Shown here piece after piece: positions 34,997-43,830 of a DNA stretch of 64,000 nucleotides. The first letter of the stretch is position 1, and the number at the start of each line of letters is the position of its first letter. This DNA is from Kitasatospora terrestris (GTDB lineage Bacteria; Actinomycetota; Actinomycetes; Streptomycetales; Streptomycetaceae). Made by a program: the position numbers and the translations under genes. Location: contig NZ_BAABIS010000001.1 in assembly GCF_039542905.1 (NCBI RefSeq), positions 1,178,001-1,242,000 of the forward strand, read 5' to 3'. The notes beneath the pieces were generated by a model that was not told the origin of the DNA, searched no databases, and saw only the letters and a list, made by a program, of their open reading frames with translations.

Positions 34997-35304
34997 CAGC
35001 GCGTTGCCCCGGCGAAATACTTCGCCGCCTTTTGCAGGATCTCGCGCTCTTCCTCCAGCTCACGCACCCGCCGCCGCAGGGCGACGACCTCGGCCTCCAG
35101 GCCGTCGGCCACCACCGGGGCGACCGTCCGCGCAACCGTGTGGCCGCCCGTGTGCCGGCCGTCGGCTGCACGTATCCAGTTCCTCAGCGTCTCGGTGTTC
35201 ACGCCCAGGTCCACGGCGACGGACTTGATCGTCGCCCCGGGCCGCGACCGGTACAACGCGACCGCGTCCGCCTTGAACTCGGCCGGGTAGTGCTTCATCG
35301 CCAT
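34993..35304 (-). CDS. IS3 OrfA (helix-turn-helix protein)
   Basis: A 103-residue OrfA: K-H-Y-P-A-E-F-K-A-D-A-V-A-L-Y-R-S-R-P-G, then the helix-turn-helix I-K-S-V-A-V-D-L-G-V-N-T-E-T-L-R-N-W-I-R, and the leucine-zipper E-A-E-V-V-A-L-R-R-R-V-R-E-L-E-E-E-R-E-I-L-Q-K-A that mediates dimers. Its end overlaps OrfB by four bases, the usual arrangement for a programmed frameshift fusion. It reads intact. Confidence 0.88.
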   Translation of the reverse strand: MAMKHYPAEFKADAVALYRSRPGATIKSVAVDLGVNTETLRNWIRAADGRHTGGHTVARTVAPVVADGLEAEVVALRRRVRELEEEREILQKAAKYFAGATRW

Positions 35305-35435
35305 CAGTACAGGACTCCAGTCCTCGGATCTTCAAGATCCAAGTGTCTCTGGTGTCCAAGATCTGGGGTCAGGCCCCGACGGCCGCTGCCGCACACCACC
35401 ACTGGCACAGCCGCAGTGGCGAACTGCGGCTTCCG

Positions 35436-36473
35436 TCACCCCTCTGCGGATTGACCGGTGCTGGCCCGCAGCACAAGCTGCGGCTCGATGGGCGTCGTCC
35501 GGGGGGCGGTCCCGGACTCGGCGGTGAGCTGCCGCATCAGGCAGTCGACTGCCAGGGCGCCGATCTCGGCAAAGGGCTGGGCGACCGTGGTCAGCGGCGG
35601 GGTGCAGTACCGGGCGAGGGGGATGTCGTCCACGCTGACGACGGAGACGTCCTCCGGAACCCGCCTGCCGAGCTCGTGCAGGGCGCGGATCGTCCCGAAC
35701 GCCATCTCGTCACTGTCGACCATGATTGCGGTGGCCTCGGGAATCCGCCCGAGGATCAGGCCGTTGCGGTACCCGGACTCGGGCGACCAGTCGCCTTCCA
35801 GCTCGGGAGGGACGTGGCACCCCGCGTCCTGCAGTGCGCTGCGCCAACCCTCGGCCCTGCGGACGCACTCCAGCCAGCCGCTCGGACCGGAGAGACGCCA
35901 GACCGTCCGGTGGCCGAGGCCCAGAAGGTGTTCCGTGGCCACCCGCCCGATCGCCGCCTGGTCGATCGCGAGCACCTCGGTGGACGAAGTCCGGGAGCCG
36001 TCGACGGCCACGCACGGGATGGCGCGCGTGAGCTGTTCGATGCCAGGGCTGACGTTGATGAGCGGGACGGCCAGGACGATCCCCTCCACGCTCTGATCGA
36101 CCAGCCTGCGCAGCGCGGTCTCAACGGCTCCGGAGTCGACCGACGGTGTCGTGGCGACGTTGACGTTGTAACCGTGCCGGAGGGCAGCGCGCTCGATGCT
36201 CTGCGCGTACGCCGTCCGCGCGTAGGAGTCGAGCTGCATCATCACAGCGCCGACGGTCAGGGTGCGCCCCGAGGAGAGCATCCGCGCCGCGTTGTTGGGG
36301 CGGTAGTCGAGCCTGTCGACCGCGGCGAGCACCCTTTCGCGCGTCTGCGGCCGCACGTTGGGATGGCCCGCGAGGACGCGGGAGACCGTCTGCGGCGACA
36401 CCCCCGCGGCACGGGCCACATCGACCATGGCGGGCATGCGGTTGACCTGCTGTATTGCCTGCGATCCGGCCAC
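35436..36473 (-). CDS. LacI-family transcriptional regulator
   Basis: A 345-residue LacI/GalR protein: an N-terminal helix-turn-helix (about 13-33: M-V-D-V-A-R-A-A-G-V-S-P-Q-T-V-S-R-V-L-A), hinge, then the sugar-binding periplasmic-like domain (T-V-G-A-V-M-M, Y-A-Q-S-I-E-R-A-A, Q-S-V-E-G-I-V-L-A-V-P, C-V-A-V-D-G, D-S-D-E-M-A-F-G, V-S-V-V-S-V-D-D-I-P). It is divergent from the GH89 glycosidase gene; two identical palindromes lie between them, so it most likely represses that gene and itself. GTG 36473 follows GAAGGG; a later ATG at 36438 (M-P-A-M-V-D-V) is possible. Confidence 0.92.
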   Translation of the reverse strand: MAGSQAIQQVNRMPAMVDVARAAGVSPQTVSRVLAGHPNVRPQTRERVLAAVDRLDYRPNNAARMLSSGRTLTVGAVMMQLDSYARTAYAQSIERAALRHGYNVNVATTPSVDSGAVETALRRLVDQSVEGIVLAVPLINVSPGIEQLTRAIPCVAVDGSRTSSTEVLAIDQAAIGRVATEHLLGLGHRTVWRLSGPSGWLECVRRAEGWRSALQDAGCHVPPELEGDWSPESGYRNGLILGRIPEATAIMVDSDEMAFGTIRALHELGRRVPEDVSVVSVDDIPLARYCTPPLTTVAQPFAEIGALAVDCLMRQLTAESGTAPRTTPIEPQLVLRASTGQSAEG

Positions 36474-36591
36474 GCTGCCGCATCCCTTCCCCGTCACGTC
36501 TCGCCACGATGATATCGGTTGCGTTCCGTAACGACGTGCGCCGTCCCGCCGAGCGACCCGACCGGAGCTGCCATGCTCCGGATACAAGTAT

Positions 36592-36605
36592 TGATATCGA
36601 TAACA
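36592..36605. promoter_or_regulatory. LacI-type operator 1
   Basis: TGATATCGATAACA, a palindrome with one mismatched pair, centred on ATCGAT. It recurs exactly at 36805-36818. Position fits control of the lacI-like gene; a degenerate third copy (TGATATCGGTTGCG) sits at 36510. Confidence 0.6.
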
Positions 36606-36804
36606 TCCTGTGCCAAAGTGGCCCGCACCGCAGCCAATGCACTACCGACCGGGCAAGGCGCAGCAAGCCCCCACAGGGAAATCATCGCGGTCTCAGCCTC
36701 ACCAAAGGTGGCACCGCAGGTGACGTGGACTTCGACGCAGCCGCATGGGAAGAGTCCTCGCGACAGCTCCACCCCCACCGGTCCGGGTCGGGTTTCGGGC
36801 TTCA

Positions 36805-36818
36805 TGATATCGATAACA
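36805..36818. promoter_or_regulatory. LacI-type operator 2
   Basis: Identical to operator 1, 213 bases away (about 20 helical turns), 105 bases before the GH89 start. The pair could allow looping. Confidence 0.6.
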
Positions 36819-36922
36819 TTCCACCCCTGCACCGAGCTCGATCTCGGGCAACGGGCGAAGCCCGCCACCCACCTGGCCAAGCCGCACATCCGAAGGAACT
36901 CCCCCACCAGGAAGGCACCACC

Positions 36923-39598
36923 GTGAGCAGTGTCTGCGAGGAGCCCGGCACCAGAACGCGCGGACCCCGCCCCCGGCGGTTCGTCGTCCGGAGATGGATC
37001 GCCTGCGCCGTGGCCGTCACCACCGTCCTGTCTGCAGCCGCAGCCACCGTCGGCGCGGCGGCGGCCGCAGCAGTCCCGACCGCCGCGGCCGCGTCATCGG
37101 CATTCGACACGAGCGGTGTGCAGCAGCTCGCCGCCCGACTGATCGGACCGGGCCCGGCGGCGCAGATCACGTTCGTCGGACAACCTCGGACCGGCAGCGA
37201 GACATTCACGATCAAGGGGACGGCCGGTGCCGTCGAGATCGACGGCACCACCCCGGCCGCCCTGAGCACGGGCTTCGGGTGGTACCTGAAGTACGTCACC
37301 CACAGCGACATCGCCTGGGACAGCAGCCGGCTCAGCCTGCCGGCGACGATGCCTGCCCCAGCCGGGGCGATCACCCAGTCCGCGAATGTCGGGAACCGCC
37401 TGTACGGCAACGATATCTGGACCGACTACACCGGTCCGCACTGGACGTTCGCGGACTGGTCCCGCGAGATCGACATCCTCGCGATCCAGGGCTACAACCA
37501 GATCTTCATGCCGGTAGGCGTCGAGGACATCGCGCACCGGACCATGCAGCAGTACGGGTACTCGCGCTCCGAGATGTTGGCCTGGACATCACCGCCGTCG
37601 CACATGGCGGCCGGCATGTGGCAGGGAGGCTGGACCCTGGCCGACGGAGGGATCAGCGAGACCGCCCAGACCGCCCGCGTCACCCTGGGCAAGCAGGTGG
37701 CAGCCCGCATGCGGTCGCTCGGGATCACACCCGTGATGCCCGGGTTCGTCGGGTTCGTCCCCGACGATTTCGGCACCCGCAACGCCGGTGCGAAGGTCGT
37801 CAGCCGCGGCACCTGGTTCAGCCAGTCGCTGCTGTCGTGGCTCGACCCGTCGACCACCGTGTACCAGCAGGTCGCCAAGACCTTCTACAGCCTCCAGGAC
37901 GCGACCTTCGGCGCCACGTCGATGTACGCGATGAACCCGTTCACCGAGGGCGGCAACACCAGCGTCGATCTGGCCGCCGCGGGGCAGGGCATCCAGCGTG
38001 CACTCCAGACCGCCCACCCGGGCGCGATCTGGGAAATGCACGCCTGGTCGGGCAACCCTTCGGGCTCATTGATCAGTGCGCTCAACAAGGCCACCACCCT
38101 CGTGGTGGACTTCAACTCCGACCGTTCCAACGAGGCCGCCGGAACCCGCGAGAGCCAGTGGGGCGGCATGCCCTACTCCTTCGGCGGCGTGCTCGACTTC
38201 GGTGGCCACACCACGATGGGCGACAACCTCGGGGTGTGGAACAGCCGGTACTGGGCCTGGAAGAACCGCACCGGGAGCGCCCTGGCCGGGATCGGGGTCT
38301 CGCCGGAAGCCGGACACGGTGACGCCCTCGTACCGGAGTTCATCGGAGAGATGGCCTGGCGCACCGGGCCGGTGACCATCGACGACTGGTTCACGCAGTA
38401 CGCGCTCCGCCGGTACGGTGCCGCCGACGGCAACGCGACCGCCGCGTGGCTGGCGCTGGCCCACACCGCGTACGCCACTCCGGCGGACGGCTGGGACGAG
38501 GAAGCCGACAGCCTCTTCAACGCCCGCCCGTCGCTGAACGTCAACACGGCGGCCTCCTGGTCGCCGACGACAGTCCGATACGACACCGCCACGTTCGAAT
38601 CCGCCCTGACCAGCCTGCTCGCGGTCTCCCCCGCACTGCAGAACAGCTCCGCCTACAAGTACGACCTCGCAGTCGTGGCACGGCAGGTCCTGGACAACAA
38701 CAGCCGAGTCCTGCTTCCACAGATCAAATCGGCCCACACGGCCAAGGACCTCACCCGCCTCCGGAGCCTGACCTCCGAATGGCTCAACGAGATGAAGCTC
38801 ACCGACCAACTCGTCGGCACCGTCCAGGGTTTCCTGCTCGGCCCCTGGATCGCCCAGGCGAGTGCCGACGGGGCCGACGCCGCCGAAAGCGCCAAGTTCG
38901 TCGCCGACGCGAAGGAGGTCCTCACCACCTGGGGCAACCAGGCGCTGTCGGAGGCGGGACTGCACGACTACTGCAACCGCGACTGGAACGGCCTGGTGGG
39001 CGACCTCTACTACGACCGGTGGAACACCTACTTCAACACGCTCATCACCGCACTGCAGAACAACACCACCCCGACCCAGACCGACTGGTACAGCAAGGAG
39101 CGGGACTGGATCAACACCACCGGCACGTCCTACGCGACCACCGCGTCGACCGCCGACGTCCACGCCCTGGCTGTGCAGGCGCAGAGCGCGTACACGAAGG
39201 TGAACGGGAGCAACACCACCACCACGGTGGTCAGCGCCGCCTCCGGCAAGTGCCTGGACGACGCCGCGTTCAACACCGCCGACGGCGCCAAGGTGGACAT
39301 CTGGACCTGTGACGGCGGCGCCAACCAGCAATGGACCTACGACCCGACCGCCAAGACCCTCACCACGATGGGCAAGTGCCTGGACGACTTCGCCTTCGGC
39401 CGGACGCCGGGATCCAAGGTGGACCTCTGGACCTGCGACGGCGGGGCCAACCAGCAATGGACGTTCAACAGCAACGGCACCGTCACCGGCCTGGCCGGGC
39501 TGTGCCTGGAGGTCGCCAAGGCTGCCACCGTGAACGGAACCCCCGTGCAACTGAACACCTGCAACGGCAACAGCAACCAGGCCTGGTCAAGGGTCTGA
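36923..39598 (+). CDS. Secreted alpha-N-acetylglucosaminidase (GH89) with C-terminal ricin-type lectin domain
   Basis: An 891-residue secreted enzyme. A signal region (R-R-W-I-A-C-A-V-A-V-T-T-V-L-S, cleavage near residue 60) is followed by the NAGLU N-terminal domain, the (beta/alpha) catalytic domain (L-A-I-Q-G-Y-N-Q-I-F-M-P-V-G, H-M-A-A-G-M-W-Q-G-G-W, M-P-G-F-V-G-F-V-P, N-P-F-T-E-G-G, V-S-P-E-A-G-H-G) and the NAGLU C-terminal helical domain (to about 760). Two to three ricin-like repeats with C-L-D-D and Q-Q-W end it. Family enzymes cleave terminal alpha-GlcNAc from mucin-type or heparan glycans. The lectin part should aid binding. It is controlled by the divergent LacI-type gene. Confidence 0.93.
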   Translation: MSSVCEEPGTRTRGPRPRRFVVRRWIACAVAVTTVLSAAAATVGAAAAAAVPTAAAASSAFDTSGVQQLAARLIGPGPAAQITFVGQPRTGSETFTIKGTAGAVEIDGTTPAALSTGFGWYLKYVTHSDIAWDSSRLSLPATMPAPAGAITQSANVGNRLYGNDIWTDYTGPHWTFADWSREIDILAIQGYNQIFMPVGVEDIAHRTMQQYGYSRSEMLAWTSPPSHMAAGMWQGGWTLADGGISETAQTARVTLGKQVAARMRSLGITPVMPGFVGFVPDDFGTRNAGAKVVSRGTWFSQSLLSWLDPSTTVYQQVAKTFYSLQDATFGATSMYAMNPFTEGGNTSVDLAAAGQGIQRALQTAHPGAIWEMHAWSGNPSGSLISALNKATTLVVDFNSDRSNEAAGTRESQWGGMPYSFGGVLDFGGHTTMGDNLGVWNSRYWAWKNRTGSALAGIGVSPEAGHGDALVPEFIGEMAWRTGPVTIDDWFTQYALRRYGAADGNATAAWLALAHTAYATPADGWDEEADSLFNARPSLNVNTAASWSPTTVRYDTATFESALTSLLAVSPALQNSSAYKYDLAVVARQVLDNNSRVLLPQIKSAHTAKDLTRLRSLTSEWLNEMKLTDQLVGTVQGFLLGPWIAQASADGADAAESAKFVADAKEVLTTWGNQALSEAGLHDYCNRDWNGLVGDLYYDRWNTYFNTLITALQNNTTPTQTDWYSKERDWINTTGTSYATTASTADVHALAVQAQSAYTKVNGSNTTTTVVSAASGKCLDDAAFNTADGAKVDIWTCDGGANQQWTYDPTAKTLTTMGKCLDDFAFGRTPGSKVDLWTCDGGANQQWTFNSNGTVTGLAGLCLEVAKAATVNGTPVQLNTCNGNSNQAWSRV

Positions 39599-39636
39599 CC
39601 CCGGCTCCGGACCGCTGGCCCCCTCCGGCGGACCAA

Positions 39637-39684
39637 GAGGGGCGGGCGCCACGGGGAGGCCTCTGTCTCCCCGCGGCGCCCCTC
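39637..39684 (+). terminator. Imperfect hairpin after the GH89 gene
   Basis: Arms 39637-39658 and 39667-39684 pair with a few bulges (GAGGGGC/GCCCCTC at the base, GGGGAG/CTCCCC at the top), 40 bases after the stop. Confidence 0.55.
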
Positions 39685-39724
39685 GTGCTCGCCGACGGGC
39701 GGGCGGCGGTGGCGGCCGGGCCTC

Positions 39725-39911
39725 TCAGGCGCCGACCATGGCGCGCAGGTCCTCGGCGCTGTCCCAGCCGTAGGTGGAGAAGCCCCGGCCGTCGCCGGCG
39801 AGGTAGGCGGTGAGGGCGGCGTGCGAGGTGGGGAACATCGGGGTGGGCAGCGCGTCGGCGTCGATCCACCGGACCGCGAGGTGCTTGTCCGGTTCGGAGT
39901 TCGTCAGCTCA
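39725..39911 (-). pseudogene. NUDIX hydrolase, C-terminal fragment
   Basis: About 60 residues match the end of NUDIX proteins: E-P-D-K-H-L-A-V-R-W-I-D-A-D-A-L-P, F-P-T-S-H-A-A-L-T-A-Y and W-D-S-A-E-D-L-R-A. The NUDIX box and everything before it are gone; sequence changes at about 39912. Confidence 0.6.
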
Positions 39912-40082
39912 CTAGCGGCCGGGCTGCTCCCCCGACCTCAGCTCCCACTGGTGCCTCGGCCCCCTGGTTCGGGCACGGCGCGATCTGCGCCGCGCCTTGC
40001 GGAGCACGGCAACGCCGCTCGCTTCCCCCGCTTCGGAGGCTGAACAGCCGCAGTGCGGTGATCTTGTTCGTGCCACCGAGTC

Positions 40083-40409
40083 ATGGGCCGTGGGCTGTCT
40101 CGGTGCAGCCGGGGCGCGCTCGGCCCCGGTGCCGGCATCGTCGTCAGCCTGGTCGCCCTCGCGGTCTCCTGGCCGGTCGCCCTGGCCACGGCAGGCTTCT
40201 ACATCGGCTTCCGACTGCTGGAGGACTACCTGATCATGCCGCGGACGATGAAGTTCGCCGTCGACGTCCACCCCTTCGTCACCATCGTGGCCGTTCTGAT
40301 CGGCGGCGCGCTGCTGGGCATCGTCGGCGCACTGGTCGCCGTCCCGGCCGCGGTCGCCCTCGGCCTGCTGCTGGACGAGTTCGTCTTCCCCCACCTCGAC
40401 CACCTCTGA
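40083..40409 (+). pseudogene. AI-2E-family transporter, C-terminal fragment
   Basis: About 95 residues match the last two helices of the AI-2E (PerM-like) family: W-P-V-A-L-A-T-A-G-F-Y-I-G-F-R-L-L-E-D-Y-L-I-M-P-R, F-V-T-I-V-A-V-L-I-G-G-A-L-L-G-I-V-G-A-L-V-A-V-P, closing F-V-F-P-H-L-D. The first ~270 residues are missing. Confidence 0.7.
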
Positions 40410-40483
40410 CAGGGATGATGTGGCTGGTGGTTCTGCTCATGCAGCCCGGCTCGCTTCCTCATGTTGTTGCCAAGCCGTCTCGG

Positions 40484-40672
40484 TCACCGGTGGTGCGACC
40501 GGTAGCACCACCGGTCACGGATCAGGGCCCACATGACGTTGACGCGTCGGCGGGCCAGAGCCATCACGGCCTGGATGCGCCGCTTCCCCTCGGCCCGCTT
40601 GCGGTCGTAGAACTTTCGCGAGTTCGGGCCGCACCGGATGCCGACCAGCGGGGAAGTGCAGAAACCGCGCTG
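40484..40672 (-). pseudogene. IS110-family transposase, C-terminal fragment
   Basis: The minus strand reads I-R-C-G-P-N-S-R-K-F-Y-D-R-K-R-A-E-G-K-R-R and V-M-A-L-A-R-R-R-V-N-V-M-W-A-L-I-R-D-R before a TGA at 40484. This is the conserved end of the IS110/IS116 Transposase_20 domain. The catalytic N-terminus is absent. Confidence 0.65.
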
Positions 40673-40717
40673 GTACTGGCTGGGGCGGTGCGGTTCACTC
40701 GCGCGGCCGCGAACGAC

Positions 40718-41164
40718 TCAGGCGACCACGCGCAGGAGCGGGGCGGAGGCACCGGCCCCGGGGTAAGGCTGCAGCTCGGGCAGATCGGCGTCATGGAGAA
40801 GCGGGAAGACACGGCAGCCATAGGCCTCCAGCTGAGCCGCGGTCGCCCGTGCCGCGTCGTCGTCAATGGAGAAGACCCACAGCCCGGGCACGAACACTGC
40901 GTCACGGAGACCGGCGGCGGCCTGGGCCAGAAGCTCGTCCAGGGCGGGCTTGGGGCCGCGGGAAGCAGCGCCGTCGTCCAGGAAGAGGGTCGGCTCCCAG
41001 TGGCCACGGTCGAGGGCGAAGCGGCGCAACTGGTCGGTGAGGTGTTGCACGCCCCATGCGTCCGCCGGATAGCAGCGAACGTAGCAGGCGGGGGCGGAGC
41101 GGTTCGGGCGGGCGGGCGATCGCAGCGGGTCTGCGTCAGCTTGCCAGGCTTGGCTGGATGCCAT
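40718..41164 (-). CDS. Serine-recombinase-fold hypothetical protein without DNA-binding domain
   Basis: A 148-residue protein with the order of a resolvase N-terminal domain: C-Y-V-R-C-Y-P (beta 1), L-T-D-Q-L-R-R-F-A-L-D-R-G-H-W-E-P-T-L-F-L-D-D-G, P-A-L-D-E-L-L-A-Q-A-A-A-G, and A-V-F-V-P-G-L-W-V-F-S-I-D. The catalytic S (Y-V-R-x-S in true recombinases) is not seen; C-Y replaces it. No zinc or helix-turn-helix tail. Streptomyces have many such stand-alone relics or regulators. ATG 41164 follows AAAGGCGG by seven bases. An AT-rich region upstream is likely its promoter. Confidence 0.6.
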   Translation of the reverse strand: MASSQAWQADADPLRSPARPNRSAPACYVRCYPADAWGVQHLTDQLRRFALDRGHWEPTLFLDDGAASRGPKPALDELLAQAAAGLRDAVFVPGLWVFSIDDDAARATAAQLEAYGCRVFPLLHDADLPELQPYPGAGASAPLLRVVA

Positions 41165-42029
41165 CGGGAGGCCGCCTTTCGGAGTCGGCTCTGCGTGAGC
41201 CTGCACGATCACTGAGAGAGAGTTGTGTCGAGTTCCTTCGCAACTGCTACCACGCTAGTTCCGACATACCAGCAGCACAAGCATATACGTCGAGCTTTTA
41301 CGAAAATACACGATGTAAGAGTCTTTCCTCACTTGGAGTGACACACCTCTTCGATGCGGCCGCCGTCCGGGGGTGTCAGCGGCGGCCGGCTTCCAGCCCG
41401 CGCCGCAGAGCGTCGAGAAACGCCTTCGAGTCGTTGGCGTCTTTGACGAAGCTCCGCGCCGGCTCGGCACAGGTTGCTCCCACCCCGCACCCCGGTAGCG
41501 AGGACCTCGGCCAAGCCGTTGCCGCAGGCAACACGCCCCCAGGTGTCGGCACGCTGTTCGTGGCTTCTCCGCAAGAGGTAGGGCGTGCCGGACGGGATGT
41601 CGGTGGCGAATTCGATCCGGGCGGCCCTCGGGGCCCGGGCTTCTGGGCACCCCGGACCCCGCGGAGAAGGAACAGCACCTGGACTGCAGCAGGTTGCCCG
41701 TCACGGTCGACTCGGCAGGGACTGCTCCGAGAAGGACCACATGGTGCTGCTCGGCCCCGCTGTGGAGAGTGGGCGCCAGGAACTGGCAGACCTCGTTGCT
41801 TCCGGACATTCGATGGTGTTCGACCACGGGCTCGGCGCACGTGCCGAGCTTTGGCCTGGATCGCCGAGCGCTCCTAGGAGCCCAGCGGCGAGGGCGAAGA
41901 ACTGCCCGGCCCTCAGCTGCAGTTCATGCTCGCCATGGGGCTGATCAGCAGACGGCGACGACCACCGTTGATCATCGTGAGCCGTGTGGACAAACCGAAG
42001 ATCGGCCCGTGGCCGTGGGCCACAGCGTT
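41165..42029. other. No intact gene; AT-rich stretch at 41220-41345
   Basis: The stretch 41220-41345 is far below the local GC (CATATACGTCGAGC, TTTTACGAAAATACACG) and may be the promoter of the gene at 40718 or foreign DNA. From 41350 to 42029 frames on both strands are broken and I recognise no family. Confidence 0.35.
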
Positions 42030-42226
42030 GACCGTGCGCACTGGCAGTCGGACCCGCCCAGGGAGAACTGCTGGAAGATCGCCGAACAGCAGGTGCCACG
42101 AGCCCGGCCGGGATGCAGCAGATGCCCAGTCGAGCGTCCCGGGATGCCGACCAGATCCGCGACGGCCTGCGGGACTCCGTCGTTGACCGCCTGCGCGACG
42201 AAGAAGCCGCATTGGTGTCGACGTGA
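42030..42226 (+). pseudogene. IS701-family transposase, N-terminal fragment
   Basis: E-N-C-W-K-I-A-E-Q in one frame, then A-G-M-Q-Q-M-P-S-R-A-S-R-D-A-D-Q-I-R-D-G-L-R-D-S-V-V-D-R-L in another to a TGA at 42226. This is the N-W-Q-L-A-E...G-x-Q-x-L-L-x-R-A-x-W-D-A-D-x-V-R-D-D-x-R-x-Y-V-V stretch near the start of IS701-type transposases. The catalytic domain is missing. Confidence 0.65.
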
Positions 42227-42258
42227 CCGGGGACCTGAGCGCCTGCAGTGCCGTCCAT

Positions 42259-42281
42259 GTTACGTTGCAGGGTTACGCAAG
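42259..42281. promoter_or_regulatory. TTACG direct repeat upstream of ROK regulator 1
   Basis: GTTACGTTGC and GTTACGCAAG stand 13 bases apart just before the first ROK gene. GTTACGCAAG resembles the TACGCAAG / CTTGCGTA inverted repeat at 52996-53026 upstream of the sugar-binding protein gene. Confidence 0.4.
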
Positions 42282-42339
42282 TCCTGGCCGTAAGATGATG
42301 CGCAAGGCCGAGGGCATGATCAGACGGAGGCGAGCAAGC

Positions 42340-43554
42340 GTGAACAAGCCAGCACTCAGCGGCGGCGATCCCGCCCTGCTGCGCCGACTGAACATCGAGT
42401 CCGTCCTGCGTACGCTGCGCAACGCCGAACCGATGACGCTCACCCAGATCGGTGCCGCCACCTCGCTGTCCCGGCAGACGGTCGATGTGGTGATCACCGA
42501 GCTGACGGAAGGCGGGTGGATCGAGGAGGTTGCCCCCGAGAAGTCCATCGGCCGTCCGGCCCGGCGCTACCGCTTCCGGGCCGAGACCGGCCATGTCCTG
42601 GGTGTGGATGTCGGCTCCAGCGGGCTCCGGCTCGCCCTCGCCGATCTCGACGGCAAGCCTGTCGCGGCCGAGTGGTCGCCGATCGACCCGATCGAGGGGG
42701 GCGCGGCCCGACTGGAGGCGGTCAGGGTCGGCGTCGAGGAGTTCCTCGGCCGCCAGACCGGAATCAGGCTGCGGGCGCTGTGCCTGGGGGTACCGGCGAT
42801 CGTCGACGGGTCGGGCCGGGTCAGGCTGTCCACGCCGATGCCGGAGTGGAACGGCTCGGAGCTGGCGCGTGTCGCCGGCACCTGGTTCGGTTGCCCGGCG
42901 TACGCGGAGAACGATGCCAATCTCGCCACCCTCGCCGAGCACTGGCTCGGCGCCGCGCAGCAGGTCGACGACTTCATCCAGGTGATCGCCGGGCACCGGA
43001 CGGGCACCGGGATGATGCTCGGCGGTCGGCTGCACCGCGGCCGCGGCGGAGCCGCCGGAGAGATCGGCGCGCTCGCCGTGCTCGGCTGGGAGAGCGACGC
43101 GATGAACGTGGTCCGGGAGGCCGCGGACTCCGCGAAGATCTTCGCCGACGCCCAGGCCGGCGACAGTGTCGCCGTCGAACAGGTCGACCGCTTCGCCCAC
43201 ACCCTCGCCCAAGGCATCGCCGCGATGGTGCTGACCATCAACCCCGAGCTGGTCGTGGTCGGTGGCGGCCTCTCGCAGGCCGGGGAAGCGATGGCCGGTC
43301 CCATCCGGAACCACTTGGAACGGCTGTGCCTCGACGTGCCCCGGGTGGATGTCTCGGCGCTCGGCGCGGAGGCAGTCGCGCTCGGCGCGGTGCGCCTGGC
43401 TCTCGACCGCGTCAACGAGGAGCTCTTCGGCAGCCACGGCCTCGGTCGGCCTGCCGCGGCGAATGGCGCGCGTGGGGCCCACCGCCCACTGAACCCCGCC
43501 GCCCTCGATTCCCCGAGGCCCGACCCGCTCTCCGGCTGGGCCGAACTCCGGTAG
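42340..43554 (+). CDS. ROK-family transcriptional repressor 1
   Basis: A 404-residue ROK regulator: an N-terminal winged helix (about 20-65: L-R-T-L-R-N-A-E-P-M-T-L-T-Q-I-G-A-A-T-S-L-S-R-Q-T-V-D) then the ROK sugar-kinase fold (G-V-D-V-G-S-S-G-L-R-L-A-L-A-D, L-C-L-G-V-P-A-I-V, E-N-D-A-N-L-A-T-L, G-R-G-G-A-A-G-E-I-G). The usual Cys-rich zinc motif of ROK kinases is absent. It is close to the regulator at 53150 in sequence. The GTG at 42340 follows GGAGG. It reads towards sugar-binding protein gene 43831, which is on the other strand. Confidence 0.9.
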   Translation: MNKPALSGGDPALLRRLNIESVLRTLRNAEPMTLTQIGAATSLSRQTVDVVITELTEGGWIEEVAPEKSIGRPARRYRFRAETGHVLGVDVGSSGLRLALADLDGKPVAAEWSPIDPIEGGAARLEAVRVGVEEFLGRQTGIRLRALCLGVPAIVDGSGRVRLSTPMPEWNGSELARVAGTWFGCPAYAENDANLATLAEHWLGAAQQVDDFIQVIAGHRTGTGMMLGGRLHRGRGGAAGEIGALAVLGWESDAMNVVREAADSAKIFADAQAGDSVAVEQVDRFAHTLAQGIAAMVLTINPELVVVGGGLSQAGEAMAGPIRNHLERLCLDVPRVDVSALGAEAVALGAVRLALDRVNEELFGSHGLGRPAAANGARGAHRPLNPAALDSPRPDPLSGWAELR

Positions 43555-43830
43555 CCGGACTGGCGCGCATGCCGAACGTGGCGGACAGGACACCCGCACC
43601 GCGCTGTCCCTCCAGCCAGGAGTCCGCCGCCCGCGTCGCAGATGAACGGCTCGGCTCTGCACTCGGAACATAGATCTCGGGACAGGGCATGGCAGGCACT
43701 CCCACGAGGGGCGTCGCGGTCATCACAGTGGCACCACCCGGGCAGCGCCGAGGCGGGCAGCCGGTAGGGACCTCCTCCGCCAGGAGACGTTCTTCTCGGA
43801 CCGACGGTGCAGCCGATGACCGTGGACCGG

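Larger units (their letters stand above)
34057..35379. mobile_element. IS3-family insertion sequence
   Basis: About 1.32 kb with inverted ends: TCGGGGCCTGACCC at 34057-34070 and its complement at 35366-35379, followed inwards by a second shared TGGACAC block. Inside are OrfA and a damaged OrfB on the minus strand. The left end joins the IS1182 remnant; the right end joins sequence before the LacI gene with no IS1182 counterpart, so a deletion accompanied or followed insertion. Confidence 0.8.

Noticed and set aside
36455..36922. Extended N-terminus for the GH89 protein
   Set aside because: The extension would cover both operators and the lacI promoter, has no ribosome site, and the signal peptide begins well inside; GTG 36923 has GGAAGG upstream.
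41701..43671. 656-residue minus-strand frame
   Set aside because: Shadow of ROK gene 1; no start site, no domain.
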